Counted from the stretch's first letter, positions 1-6,868 are shown. The stretch is DNA of 17,171 bases from Deltaproteobacteria bacterium (GCA_016218095.1 JACREV010000035.1:1-17171), one strand, 5' to 3'. Notes: generated by a model not told the origin, from the letters alone. A program made the numbers and translations.

Positions 1-1
1 C

Positions 2-709
2 TATTACATCGGCAAATACGAGGTCACGCGCGGCGAGTTCGCCAGATTCGTCGGCGAGACAGGATACAGGACACAGGCCGAGACCGGGCAGGGCTGTTAC
101 ATCATCTACGGCGGCAGGGTCTGGCAGAACCAGCAGGACCTCTACTGGGAAAGGCTCAAGCAGGACGACAACCACCCGGTCGCCTGCGTCACATGGAACG
201 ACGCTGGCGAGTTCATAAAATGGAAGAACAAAAAGACCGGGCTTAAATACCGCCTCCCGACCGAGGCCGAGTGGGAGTTCGCCGCCAGAGAGCGCGGCAA
301 GGTGATGAAGTACAGCTGGGGTGTTGACGGGGACAAGCCCCAGGGCAATGTGGCTGACGAGGCCGCGCACAGGGAGCTTGCCGAGGTCTTCCCGGAGAAG
401 ACCTACTGGAAAGGTTACGACGATGGGTATGTCTTCTCGTCACCGGTCGGCACCTACAAGCCGAACGGGCTCGGGATTTACGACATGTCCGGGAGCGTCT
501 GGGAGTGGATGTACGACCTATACGACGTCGACTATTACAAGAAAAGCCCCAAGGACAACCCGAAGGGGAACAGGACAGACGGGACGCACGTAAGAAAGGG
601 CGGCTCCTGGGCCGACGACTGGCGCCACCAGAGGATAGCCAACAGGTCCAGGTCGTTCGACTTCAGGGCAAGGTTCGATCTGGGGTTCAGGCTGGCGATG
701 GAGAAGTGA
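2..709 (+). CDS. Formylglycine-generating-enzyme-fold (SUMF1/FGE-sulfatase) domain protein, 3' part
   Basis: The frame is open from the first bases, so the gene starts outside the window; 235 codons are visible, ending in TGA at 707-709. The translation reads as a complete C-terminal FGE-sulfatase domain: NHPVACVTWNDAGEFIKW, then KYRLPTEAEWEFAAR, a GNVADE segment, SSPVGTYKPNGLGIYDMSG, SVWEWMYDLYD, RKGGSWADDW and a final GFRLAMEK. This fold includes true formylglycine-generating enzymes, which oxidise a sulfatase cysteine, and many non-catalytic relatives. Genuine FGEs carry a copper-binding cysteine pair near the C-terminus, just before the GFR motif. Here that stretch (RIANRSRSFDFRARFDLGFRLA) has no cysteine, so sulfatase activation is unlikely. 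It is more probably one of the numerous FGE-fold proteins of unknown role. The domain call is firm; the function is unknown. It ends 7 bp before an inverted repeat. Confidence 0.9.
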   Translation, partial: YYIGKYEVTRGEFARFVGETGYRTQAETGQGCYIIYGGRVWQNQQDLYWERLKQDDNHPVACVTWNDAGEFIKWKNKKTGLKYRLPTEAEWEFAARERGKVMKYSWGVDGDKPQGNVADEAAHRELAEVFPEKTYWKGYDDGYVFSSPVGTYKPNGLGIYDMSGSVWEWMYDLYDVDYYKKSPKDNPKGNRTDGTHVRKGGSWADDWRHQRIANRSRSFDFRARFDLGFRLAMEK

Positions 710-715
710 GTTGGA

Positions 716-750
716 TTTGTTGGGTTACGCTACGCTGCTAACCCAACAAA
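716..750. repeat. TTGGGTTA-type palindromic repeat, copy 1
   Basis: A perfect 12-bp inverted repeat: TTTGTTGGGTTA at 716-727 pairs with TAACCCAACAAA at 739-750 around an 11-nt centre. A related copy lies at 1217-1242 in the opposite orientation, judged by the asymmetric centre. Short palindromes of this TTGGGTTACGC type are scattered in many environmental proteobacterial genomes. Here it may also act as the 3' hairpin of the FGE-fold gene that ends at 709. Confidence 0.8.
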
Positions 751-826
751 ACTCATAGTCCAGCCAAATTATAGCTCAGGAAGTTGAGTCCAAGAATAAG
801 TGGTAGGATATGGAAGCTTCGCGTTT

Positions 827-1222
827 TTAATCTATTTTATACAGGTTCTTTGGGTCGGAATATAAATACCTGTACTCCTCCCGGAGCGCCTCGATGAACC
901 TTTTCTGCTTTCTCCAATCATTCTTCTCACCGAACGGTGAAAGGTTTGCGCTCTTCCTTTCTTTGACTGTTTTAAGTTTTGGAAGGCCGATTATTACATA
1001 GCTATCAAACGGATATTTTCCGCTCGTCCATACCTGCTCGGCGTTTATCGTATCGGCGTCGAAGGGCAGGTCGAGCTTTTTCATCCTCTCCAAAGGGTTC
1101 TCTACGGGTATATAGGACGACCTGTTCCAGTCGTGATTTTTGATGAACTCACGGTCTTCCGTGTAAGGCGGGAAATTGAAATTCTTTTTGAATATTATCC
1201 CCTTGTAGTCGCGTAGGTTGGG
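827..1222 (-). pseudogene. 5'-truncated gene remnant, unrecognised
   Basis: This minus-strand frame is open for 131 codons, from just inside the palindrome at 1217-1242 (which supplies an in-frame TAA at 1223-1225) to a TAA at 827-829. The only conventional start, TTG at 1091-1093, lies deep inside sequence that still looks coding, for example RDYKGIIFKKNFNFPPY and EFIKNHDWNRSSYIPVENPLERM. The C-terminal part is polar and lysine-rich (LPKLKTVKERKSANLSPF, then EALREEYRYLYSDPKNLYKID). I do not recognise the family. The coding look right up to the repeat edge suggests that repeat insertion or recombination removed the N-terminus, leaving a remnant. No ribosome-binding site precedes the TTG. An intact small gene starting at 1093 cannot be excluded. 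Confidence 0.5.
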
Positions 1223-1242
1223 TTAGCGAAGCGTAACCCAAC
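1217..1242. repeat. TTGGGTTA-type palindromic repeat, copy 2
   Basis: GTTGGGTTA at 1217-1225 pairs with TAACCCAAC at 1234-1242 around GCGAAGCG. Its centre, read on the minus strand, matches copy 1 read on the plus strand, so the two copies are inverted relative to each other and bracket 751-1216. On the plus strand it is followed by ATTTTTTT, which makes it terminator-like. Confidence 0.8.
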
Positions 1243-1261
1243 ATTTTTTTATTAAAACTCT

Positions 1262-1278
1262 GGTGGGCGGAGCCCACC
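1262..1278. repeat. Short GGTGGGC palindrome
   Basis: GGTGGGC, a short GGA centre and GCCCACC form a 7-bp perfect stem about 20 bp from the TTGGGTTA palindrome. It looks like another member of the small intergenic palindromes common in such genomes. No function can be read from it. Confidence 0.5.
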
Positions 1279-1290
1279 CTGCAAAACCAC

Positions 1291-1325
1291 AAAACAAAAG
1301 GGGCTACGAAACTTCGTAGCCCCTT
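1291..1325 (-). terminator. Intrinsic terminator of the tRNA-Ala gene
   Basis: AAGGGGCTACGAA (1298-1310) and TTCGTAGCCCCTT (1313-1325) are perfectly complementary. Read on the minus strand, the hairpin is followed by TTTTGTTTTG, a U-rich tail. It lies 8 bp after the 3' CCA of the minus-strand tRNA, as expected for a terminator of that gene. Confidence 0.85.
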
Positions 1326-1333
1326 GTCTTATC

Positions 1334-1409
1334 TGGTGGAGGGTACCGGGATCGAACCGGTGGCCTGCTGATTGCGAACCAGCCGCTCTCCCATCTGAGC
1401 TAACCCCCC
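1334..1409 (-). tRNA. tRNA-Ala (anticodon CGC)
   Basis: On the minus strand all cloverleaf parts are present. The acceptor stem GGGGGGT pairs with ACCCTCC; the D arm is GCTC..GAGC; the anticodon stem GCTGG/TCAGC has one G-U pair; the T arm is ACCGG-TTCGATC-CCGGT; A73 and an encoded CCA follow. The 7-nt anticodon loop is TTCGCAA, giving anticodon CGC, which reads GCG (alanine). The G3-U70 wobble pair, the alanine identity element, is present and agrees with the anticodon. Length is 76 nt with no intron. Confidence 0.95.
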
Positions 1410-1448
1410 GCTATGAACGGCCTCAATAAATGACCGACATGGACCTTA

Positions 1449-1478
1449 TTAAGAAACCCCGCCTTCACGGGCGGGGTC
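1449..1478 (-). terminator. GC-rich hairpin, probable terminator (minus strand)
   Basis: CCCCGCC (1457-1463) pairs with GGCGGGG (1470-1476) around TTCACG. On the minus strand the stem is followed by GTTTCTTAATAA, a moderately U-rich tail. It could end transcripts from the response-regulator/SDR genes before the tRNA. It could also be one more dispersed palindrome. Confidence 0.5.
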
Positions 1479-1523
1479 TGAATATATTTAGCAGAAAAAA
1501 GGGCTCCGCGCAAGCGGATAATT

Positions 1524-1646
1524 CAGGCTGCTGAAAAAGTCCATCTGCTTCGTTGTCTTCGGCGCTCGTAACTGCGGCGTACATACAAAAGTACGCCTCG
1601 TTCCTCGCTTCTCGACGCCTCGCATCTGGAGCTTATTTGAAGCCTG
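1524..1646. repeat. Imperfect ~123-bp palindromic repeat (CAGGCTGCTGAAAAAGTCC type)
   Basis: The left end, CAGGCTGCTGAAAAAGTCC followed by ATCTG, is matched on the opposite strand by the right end, CAGGCTTCAAATAAGCTCC followed by AGATG. The exact centre is GGCGTAC (1576-1582) pairing with GTACGCC (1591-1597). The whole element is thus one large imperfect inverted repeat. Elements with these ends and a central GTAC are, from memory, widespread in intergenic regions of deltaproteobacterial and Nitrospirota-type genomes. It sits 22 bp downstream of the SDR stop codon and would fold into a long hairpin if transcribed. Confidence 0.75.
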
Positions 1647-1668
1647 AACAAAATTCCGATATCCCTGA

Positions 1669-2553
1669 TCAGTGCAGATACGTCCTCATCCCCTCAACAA
1701 GGCCGGTCGGCTTTATGCCGAAGACATCGGGGAGCGCGTTCCTATCCGTCACATTGTCCTCCTCGAGCATGAGGAGCGCGTCCCTTGTAAGGGGCGGGTG
1801 GGATAAAAACTTTTCCATGAATGCCGCTCCAATGCACATGAGCGGCATGGGCGCATGGACCTTCAACCTCTTCCTCCCGATCGCCCCTGCTATCGCGTCG
1901 ATTATCTCGTCGAACGACAACGCCTTTGGCCCCGCTATCTCGTAGGTCTTCCCCTTTGTCGCCTCCATCCCGACTGAGGCCGCCAGTGCCTTAGCGACGT
2001 CCTTTACGAATATCGGTTGCATCCTGTTCTTGCCGTTCCCGGGCACGATGACGAAAGGGGAGAGGCGCATTGCGGAGGCGAACGTGTTCGTGAACTTGTC
2101 CCCCTCGCCGAACATGACCGAGGGCCTCAAAATCGTGTAGTCGAGGCCGGACGATCTTACTATCTCCTCGGCCTCCCACTTTGTCCTGTGGTATTCGCTC
2201 ACCGCGTCCTTCCGGGTGCCGAGCGCGCTTATGTGGATATATCGCTTAACACCTGCCTTAAGACAGGCCTCTACGACGTTCCTCGTGCCCTCGACGTGGA
2301 CGCGCCTGTACGTAGCGCCTTTTGATTCGACGAGTATCCCTACGAGGTGGATGACGGTATCGACGTCTTTGAATGCCGGCGGGAGTGTCGCCGGGTCGGT
2401 GACGTCTCCCTTTACGAAGGAGACGCCTTTTTGGGCGAGTGGTGCGGCTTTTTTTGGGTCTCTCGCGAGACAGACCGCTTTGTACGACCTTGATGCGAGC
2501 TCGATTGCGAGGTGAGTGCCGACGAACCCTGTTCCGCCGGTCATGAGTATCAT
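1669..2553 (-). CDS. NAD(P)-binding atypical SDR, NDUFA9-like
   Basis: A 294-residue short-chain dehydrogenase/reductase of the atypical (complex I NDUFA9-like) branch. The dinucleotide-binding motif TGGTGFVG is at residues 5-12. A ..GDVTD.. acidic loop is near 49-53, a VIHLVG strand at 67-72, the YxxxK pair at Y121/K125, and the branch-typical ILRPSVMFGEGD at 141-152. Members bind NAD(P)H; many have roles in quinone biology, lipid modification or as complex I accessory subunits, so no substrate can be named. The ATG at 2551-2553 overlaps the response-regulator stop by 4 nt (ATGA), so the two are translationally coupled. Length is normal for the family and nothing appears broken. The family call is secure; the specific function is open. 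Confidence 0.9.
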   Translation of the reverse strand: MILMTGGTGFVGTHLAIELASRSYKAVCLARDPKKAAPLAQKGVSFVKGDVTDPATLPPAFKDVDTVIHLVGILVESKGATYRRVHVEGTRNVVEACLKAGVKRYIHISALGTRKDAVSEYHRTKWEAEEIVRSSGLDYTILRPSVMFGEGDKFTNTFASAMRLSPFVIVPGNGKNRMQPIFVKDVAKALAASVGMEATKGKTYEIAGPKALSFDEIIDAIAGAIGRKRLKVHAPMPLMCIGAAFMEKFLSHPPLTRDALLMLEEDNVTDRNALPDVFGIKPTGLVEGMRTYLH

Positions 2554-2912
2554 TGCCGTTTGCCGAGTATGTCCCTGATCGTCTGCTTGAGCTCGGTAAG
2601 GTCGGAGGACTTAATAACATATGCGTCTGAGGCCCACGTGCCGAACTCGTGCTTGTAGTGCGGGTACGCGGTGCAGAGTATGACGGGGAGGTCCTTCCAC
2701 CTCTCCTTGACCCTCCGGAGGACCTCAACGCCGTCCATGCCCGGCATCTTTATGTCGAGGAGGACGAGGTCGATCGTGTCGCTCTCGAGTTTTTCGAGCG
2801 ATTCCTCGCCCGAGGCGGCGAGCTCCACGTCCCAGCCTTCGTCCTCGAGCTCCTCCTTATAAAGGAGCCGAAGACCCTCTTCGTCGTCGACTACCAGAAT
2901 CCTTTTTTTCAT
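2550..2912 (-). CDS. Single-domain response regulator (CheY-like receiver)
   Basis: A 120-residue stand-alone receiver domain. Acidic residues D9/D10 (ILVVDDEE) bind metal, D53 (LVLLDIKMPGMDG) is the phosphoacceptor, T81 (CTAYPHYK) is the switch residue and K101 (YVIKSSD) the conserved lysine. There is no DNA-binding output domain, so it acts by protein contact or as a phosphorelay intermediate. It lies downstream of the histidine kinase gene (165-bp gap) and overlaps the SDR gene by 4 nt, so the kinase is its likely phosphodonor. The leader just before its ATG can fold: ggtctt at 2950-2955 pairs with aagacc at 2916-2921, enclosing CCGGG/CCCGG. This structure could cover the AGGGG ribosome-binding site; that is inference only. 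Confidence 0.93.
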   Translation of the reverse strand: MKKRILVVDDEEGLRLLYKEELEDEGWDVELAASGEESLEKLESDTIDLVLLDIKMPGMDGVEVLRRVKERWKDLPVILCTAYPHYKHEFGTWASDAYVIKSSDLTELKQTIRDILGKRQ

Positions 2913-3077
2913 AAAAAGACCCCTGATATTCTTTTGCCGGGACAGGCCCGGTCTTCAAAATGAGGTTGAACTGCCGATGCTTCTATACTTTAAGACGGCC
3001 ATGCATCAGTCCGCCTCTTACAACATTAATCCATCTGCCGCCGTCGGCCCCTCGTCCCCGCCGCCCCCCTCTGCCCC

Positions 3078-4295
3078 TTAACCGGCGGAGCGGAGCTGTC
3101 TTAGGTACGGGAGCATCACCCTGAAAGTTACGCCTACGCCGGGGTTGTTCTCGACCTCTATCGCCCCCTTGTGGCGGAGGATTATGGAGTTGGTTATCGG
3201 GAGCCCGAGCCCCGTGCCGTGCGTCTTGGTCGTGAAGAACGGGTTGAATATGAACCCGAGGTTCCTGGGCTCTATGCCGCCGCCGCTGTCGGCTATGGAG
3301 ACGACGGCCCTGCCGCCTTCGAGCGAGGTGGAGAGCTGCAAAACACCGCCGTGTTCCATGGACTGTATCGCATTGACAATCAGGTTGTCAAAAGCAATCT
3401 TGAGCTGTTCGCGGTCGACCTCCACGCCTATCGAAACCTCTGAAAAAGCCTTTTTCACCTGGATGCCGTGGGCCGTGAACTCGTCCTCGAAGATCTCCAG
3501 GACCTCGTCCATGATCCCGTTCAGGTCGTCGGGCCTGAGGTTTACGGCGCTGTCTTTGACGAAGCTCGTGACGCCGTTCATGAGCTTCTCTAATCTCCCG
3601 ACCTCTTTCAATACCTGGTCGACGTACGGTATGCACGGAGAGCCGGGGCCGAGGTGCTTTTTGAGCCTTCCGACGAAACCGCCGATGCTTATGAGCGGGT
3701 TCCTTATCTCGTGAGCCAGTGTGGCGGCCATGTCGCCGAGCGCCATGAGTTTTTCGGAGGACGCGAGCCTCTCTTCTATTTCCTTAAGCTCCCGGTGTAT
3801 CCTCTCGTGGGACTCCGCGAGGTCCGCGCATTTTATGAAGGACGAGGCCTGGAGCGCCATTATGCCCAGGACGCGGCGCTTCATCTTCGAGACCTCGGCC
3901 TTCCTCGCGGACTTCAGGTATACGACCCCGAAAAAATTCTCCTTGTCCTTCAGCGGATATGCGAGCGCGGACTTGTATCCCTTGAGCCCCGCGTCATCGA
4001 CGCCTTCCCATACCGTGGACGCCGGGTCTTTCTTGTATATCTCGACGGGGGACTTTTTCTTTTTCACGAGGCCCGGGAGCCCCTGGGTCTCGCCGTAAGA
4101 CTCTATCAAGGTTATCTCCTCGCCCGCGAAGGCCTTTTTCTCGAAGACCTTCTTTTCAGGGTCGAGGATGTAGAATACGCACTGCTCGTACGGGACGGCG
4201 TCAAGGAGGAGTCTGGCCGCGCGGGCGAGCTTCGCGTCGAGCCGGAGGCCCGAGAGCGAAAGTTCCGTCACTTTTTCTATTATATCATATTCCAT
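3078..4295 (-). CDS. GAF-domain sensor histidine kinase
   Basis: A cytoplasmic kinase of 405 residues with no membrane segment. An N-terminal GAF-like sensory region (about 10-155, with the typical SALAYPLKDKENFFGVVYLKS end) leads through a helix (160-185) to the dimerisation/phosphoacceptor helix ALGDMAATLAHEIRNPL. The phosphorylated histidine is the H of AHEIRNP, about residue 195. The ATPase domain has the N box FDNLIVNAIQSM, G1 DSGGGI, F box FIFNPFFTTK and G2 GTGLGL. It is probably the partner of the receiver gene downstream. I chose the ATG at 4293-4295. A TTG two codons upstream (4299-4301) has a better-placed GAGG and is possible. The signal it senses is unknown. Confidence 0.93.
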   Translation of the reverse strand: MEYDIIEKVTELSLSGLRLDAKLARAARLLLDAVPYEQCVFYILDPEKKVFEKKAFAGEEITLIESYGETQGLPGLVKKKKSPVEIYKKDPASTVWEGVDDAGLKGYKSALAYPLKDKENFFGVVYLKSARKAEVSKMKRRVLGIMALQASSFIKCADLAESHERIHRELKEIEERLASSEKLMALGDMAATLAHEIRNPLISIGGFVGRLKKHLGPGSPCIPYVDQVLKEVGRLEKLMNGVTSFVKDSAVNLRPDDLNGIMDEVLEIFEDEFTAHGIQVKKAFSEVSIGVEVDREQLKIAFDNLIVNAIQSMEHGGVLQLSTSLEGGRAVVSIADSGGGIEPRNLGFIFNPFFTTKTHGTGLGLPITNSIILRHKGAIEVENNPGVGVTFRVMLPYLRQLRSAG

Positions 4296-4423
4296 GCGCA
4301 ACCACGGGGCCTCAAGGCCTGAGCGGTCCGGAAAACGCCTTTCAGGACGCGCCCTTCTCTGCCGGGGGCCTCTTCGGTAGCTGGGGGCCTGGCGTCAGAC
4401 GAAAGCCCCCGCCCCTTGCCCCT

Positions 4424-5422
4424 TTAGACCTTCGCGTCCCGGAGGAACTTTGCCGCCTCTTCCGGCGGTGTCGGGTTTATATAGAACCCGGACCCCCATT
4501 CGAACCCCGCCACCTTGGTGAGCTTGGGTATAAGCTCGAAGTGCCAGTGGTAGAACTGGGTGGCGCCGTCTTTCACGGGGGCCGCATGGAGGATGAAGTT
4601 GTAAGGCGGATAGTTGAGGACCTTGTCCATCCTCTTCAAAACGTCGGAGAAGATGGTGGATAAGTTCTCGTAGTGGTGTTTCTGGCAGTTTTCGAAGTTG
4701 GACTCGTGGACCTTCGGGAGTATCCATATCTCGAACGGGGCCTTGGGGGCGTAAGGGGTCATGGCGATAAAGTCCCTGTTCTCGGCTACTACGCGCAGGC
4801 CCTGCATTATCTCCTGCCTTATGATGTCGCAGAAGACGCACCGTTCCTTGAAGTTGTAGTACTCGAGCGCGCCGTCGAGCTCTTCAGCGACCCTCTTGGG
4901 GATGATCGGGAGCGCGATGAGCTGGGAGTGGGTGTGCTCGAGGGAGGCCCCGGCGGCCTCTCCGTGGTTCTTGAATATGAGGATGTAGCGGAGGCGCGTG
5001 TCTTTCTTCAAGTCTATTATCCTGTCCCTGTAGGCCCAGAGGACCTCCTCGAACTGCCTGGACGTGAGCTTCGAGAGCGTGTCCTTGTGGTCCGGGGACT
5101 CGATTATGACCTCGTGCGCGCCGACCCCGTTCATCTTGTCGTAGACGCCGTCGCCTTCGCGGTTGAGCTCGCCTTCGACCTTCAAGGCCGGGTACTTGTT
5201 CGGCACGACCCTTATGTGCCAGCCCGATGAGTTGGGGCCTCCGCCGTTTTTCCTGTAAGCGAGGACCTCGGGCGGGGTCTTGGATTCGTTCCCCGGGCAG
5301 AACGGACAAAAGCCCGCCTTGGTCGTAGGCTGTGTGAACTCGAACTCGGAGGGGCGTTTGCCCCGCTCTGTCGAGATGATCACCCATCTTCCAACTATCG
5401 GGTCTTTTCTGAGTTCAGGCAT
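4424..5422 (-). CDS. galT: Galactose-1-phosphate uridylyltransferase (GalT-type, HIT superfamily)
   Basis: A 332-residue GalT-family nucleotidyltransferase. It starts MPELRKDPIVGRWVIIST, a family hallmark. A zinc-type CPFCPGNE (C39, C42) follows, then RVVPNKYPAL, GAHEVIIESPDH, and the active-site segment EHTHSQLIALP, in which H165 is the expected nucleophile. A second HIT-like half contains CVFCDI (C195, C198) and FYHWHFELIP. Known GalTs transfer UMP between UDP-glucose and galactose-1-phosphate; close relatives act on ADP-glucose, so the nucleotide is not certain. The active site reads HTHSQ rather than the E. coli HPHGQ, which is common in this bacterial subgroup. AGGT precedes the ATG by 7 nt. 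It lies downstream of dksA (155-bp gap) and upstream of the kinase gene; no Leloir-pathway neighbours are present. Confidence 0.88.
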   Translation of the reverse strand: MPELRKDPIVGRWVIISTERGKRPSEFEFTQPTTKAGFCPFCPGNESKTPPEVLAYRKNGGGPNSSGWHIRVVPNKYPALKVEGELNREGDGVYDKMNGVGAHEVIIESPDHKDTLSKLTSRQFEEVLWAYRDRIIDLKKDTRLRYILIFKNHGEAAGASLEHTHSQLIALPIIPKRVAEELDGALEYYNFKERCVFCDIIRQEIMQGLRVVAENRDFIAMTPYAPKAPFEIWILPKVHESNFENCQKHHYENLSTIFSDVLKRMDKVLNYPPYNFILHAAPVKDGATQFYHWHFELIPKLTKVAGFEWGSGFYINPTPPEEAAKFLRDAKV

Positions 5423-5577
5423 ATTTTACCTATCAAAGGGAGTGAGCGTCCGGGGGGTTGCGCCCGCGGCGCCTGGTTTATTGATATATCGCATCCGGCG
5501 CGGGATTCTTGAATAGCGCGCCGTTTGTTCTGAGGGCGTGAGATGTACGTGTGCGGTGTGTAGTCCTACAGAGTCGT

Positions 5578-5946
5578 TTAGGTGGCGCCCCTGCCCTTTT
5601 CCTGCTCTTCTTCCTCTTTCTTGCACTCTATGCAACAGGTAGTGACCGGCCGTGCCTCGAGCCTTTTTTCGGAGATCGGCTCCCCGCAGATGTCGCAGAT
5701 GCCGTAAGAGCCGTCGTCGATCCTTTGTATGGCCTCGTTTATCTTGGTGATGAGCTTCCTCTCGCGGTCCTTGACGCGCAGGAGAAAGTTCCGGTCAGTC
5801 TCGTGGCTCGCCCTGTCCGTCGGGTCCGGGAAGTTGTCGTCCTTCGCTTCGCTCATCCCGTTGACGGCGCGCTCGGCCCCGCTTAAGAGCTCATCGAGTT
5901 TGCCGTGGAGAAGATTCCTGAAATACTCGAGCTTCTCTTTTTCCAT
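5578..5946 (-). CDS. dksA: DksA/TraR-family RNA polymerase-binding transcription factor
   Basis: A 122-residue DksA homologue, shorter at the N-terminus than the 151-residue E. coli protein. It has a coiled-coil start (LEYFRNLLHGKLDELLSG) and the coiled-coil tip FPDPTDRAS with D41, D44 and A46 matching the key E. coli tip residues. It continues DRERKLITKINEAIQRIDDGSYG and ends in a C4 zinc finger (C84, C87, C105, C108; CDICGEPI..RLEARP..CIEC). DksA enters the RNA polymerase secondary channel and, with ppGpp, reprogrammes transcription. I prefer the ATG at 5944-5946. The frame stays open upstream to 6015, but that extension runs into the promoter and the repeat array and has no family similarity. 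The start lies only 8 nt below a good -10, so the mRNA may be leaderless. A KKEEEEQEKGRGAT tail is unremarkable. Confidence 0.93.
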   Translation of the reverse strand: MEKEKLEYFRNLLHGKLDELLSGAERAVNGMSEAKDDNFPDPTDRASHETDRNFLLRVKDRERKLITKINEAIQRIDDGSYGICDICGEPISEKRLEARPVTTCCIECKKEEEEQEKGRGAT

Positions 5947-5954
5947 AATCCAAA

Positions 5955-5984
5955 AGTATAACCGAAAAACACTCCCCCTGTAAA
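5955..5984 (-). promoter_or_regulatory. Sigma-70 promoter of dksA
   Basis: On the minus strand TTTACA (5979-5984) and TATACT (5955-5960) are separated by 18 nt. The expected transcription start is at or within a base or two of the dksA ATG (5946), leaving almost no 5' UTR. Confidence 0.6.
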
Positions 5985-5991
5985 TAGCTAA

Positions 5992-6350
5992 GTTCTGTCC
6001 TCGCCGGACAGGCAAATCCGTATCGGACGGCTTTGAGTCCGGGAGCCTTGAGCAACCTGATTTGAAATTGGCCGTACGCCGAGTACCCTCGCCGGACGGG
6101 CAAAGTTCATATCGAGATAACCTGGCTACCCTTGCCTCTATAGCTTCATTGGCCCCGCGCCGAGCGGTCCTTGCCGGACGGGCAAATCCGTATCAAATGG
6201 CTGGAGAATTGTTTGACCCGGAGACTCCGTACCAACTTTGGCCCTGCGCCGAGCAGTCCTGGCCGGACGGGCAAATCCGTATCGGACGGCTGAAGATTTA
6301 ATTACCACAAAGGCTCCATACCAACTTTGGCCCTGCGCCGAGCAGTCAGG
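5992..6350. repeat. Array of ~89-bp repeats (four units plus partial copies)
   Basis: The dksA-moaC gap contains recurring units with the core GCCGGAC..GGCAAATCCGTATCGGA. Cores begin near 6003, 6091 (degenerate), 6173 and 6262. The companion GCGCCGAGC box recurs with CGAG at 6080, 6161, 6250 and 6339, that is spacings of 81, 89 and 89. A TTGGCC segment precedes each box. Each core can form two tiny hairpins, GTCC..GGAC and TCCG-TAT-CGGA. Another unit with the same 89-bp period lies at 17035-17130, so the family is dispersed as well as tandem. No long open frame or similarity to a known RNA is evident. The array fills this gap, which otherwise holds only the dksA promoter and the moaC terminator. 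Confidence 0.85.
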
Positions 6351-6385
6351 AAAAATAACAATTTTATAGGTAGCCAGGAGGCTAC
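6351..6385 (-). terminator. Intrinsic terminator of the moaC operon
   Basis: GTAGCC (6370-6375) pairs with GGCTAC (6380-6385) around AGGA. Read on the minus strand, the hairpin is followed by CTATAAAATTGTTATTTTT. It overlaps the moaC stop codon (6382-6384) and would end the transcript before the repeat array. Confidence 0.6.
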
Positions 6386-6855
6386 TCCCTCGTAAACTCT
6401 CCGCTCTTGCCGCCCGTCTTTTTGACGAGCCGTATGTCGGTAAGCGTCATCCCCTTGTCCGCGGCCTTGCACATGTCGTAGATGGTAAGCGCCGCGACGG
6501 AGACCGCCGTTATCGCCTCCATCTCCACACCCGTCTTCGACGAGACCTTCGCCGTAGCGGTTATCTCTATGCCGGGGAGGTCCTTATCCGGCGTAAAATC
6601 GACGACGACGCTCGTTATGTTCAAGGGGTGGCAGAGCGGGATGAGCTCGCCCGTCTTCTTCGCCGCCATGATGCCGGCGACCCTCGCGACCCCGAGGACG
6701 TCGCCCTTTTTCACCTCGTTTGCGAGTATGAGGTCGAGGGTCTCCTTTTTCATCACGACCCTGCCCTTTGCGACGGCCACCCTCTCAGTGACATCCTTGG
6801 AGGTCACGTCGACCATCCGCGCCTTGCCCCGCTCGTCTATGTGCGTAAGCGTCAT
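6382..6855 (-). CDS. moaC: Cyclic pyranopterin monophosphate synthase MoaC
   Basis: A 157-residue MoaC, the enzyme that converts 3',8-cyclo-7,8-dihydro-GTP (made by MoaA) to cyclic pyranopterin monophosphate in molybdenum-cofactor synthesis. Full-length motifs are present: DERGKARMVDVTSKDVTERVAVAKG at the N-terminus, GIMAAKKTGELIPLCHPL (61-78), GVEMEAITAVSVAALTIYDMCKA (109-131) with the catalytic-region aspartate D127 and K130, and the KKTGGKSG lid near the end. AAGGGG lies 7 nt before the ATG. It follows the LpoA-like gene by 13 bp and is the last gene of the long minus-strand cluster. No other Moco gene is in the window, so its presence here probably reflects operon drift. Confidence 0.96.
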   Translation of the reverse strand: MTLTHIDERGKARMVDVTSKDVTERVAVAKGRVVMKKETLDLILANEVKKGDVLGVARVAGIMAAKKTGELIPLCHPLNITSVVVDFTPDKDLPGIEITATAKVSSKTGVEMEAITAVSVAALTIYDMCKAADKGMTLTDIRLVKKTGGKSGEFTRE

Positions 6856-6868
6856 CTCAAACCCCTTT

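Noticed and set aside
1449..1478. IS200/IS605-type end hairpin
   Set aside because: The GC-rich stem resembles such ends, but no transposase or TnpB remnant or second end is found nearby; a terminator or generic palindrome is simpler.
3654..4322. Long plus-strand open frames opposite the histidine kinase, and similar ones opposite galT, dnaJ, hrcA, hemW and the antiporter
   Set aside because: They mirror high-GC coding genes with clear family motifs on the other strand and have no motifs or ribosome-binding sites of their own.
5947..6015. Longer dksA N-terminus (23 extra residues)
   Set aside because: The extension runs through the promoter elements toward the repeat array, is not DksA-like, and has no ribosome-binding site.
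5992..6350. CRISPR-like array
   Set aside because: The repeat unit is ~89 bp with divergent, non-unique intervening sequence and no 24-37-bp repeat/spacer pattern, and no cas genes are present.
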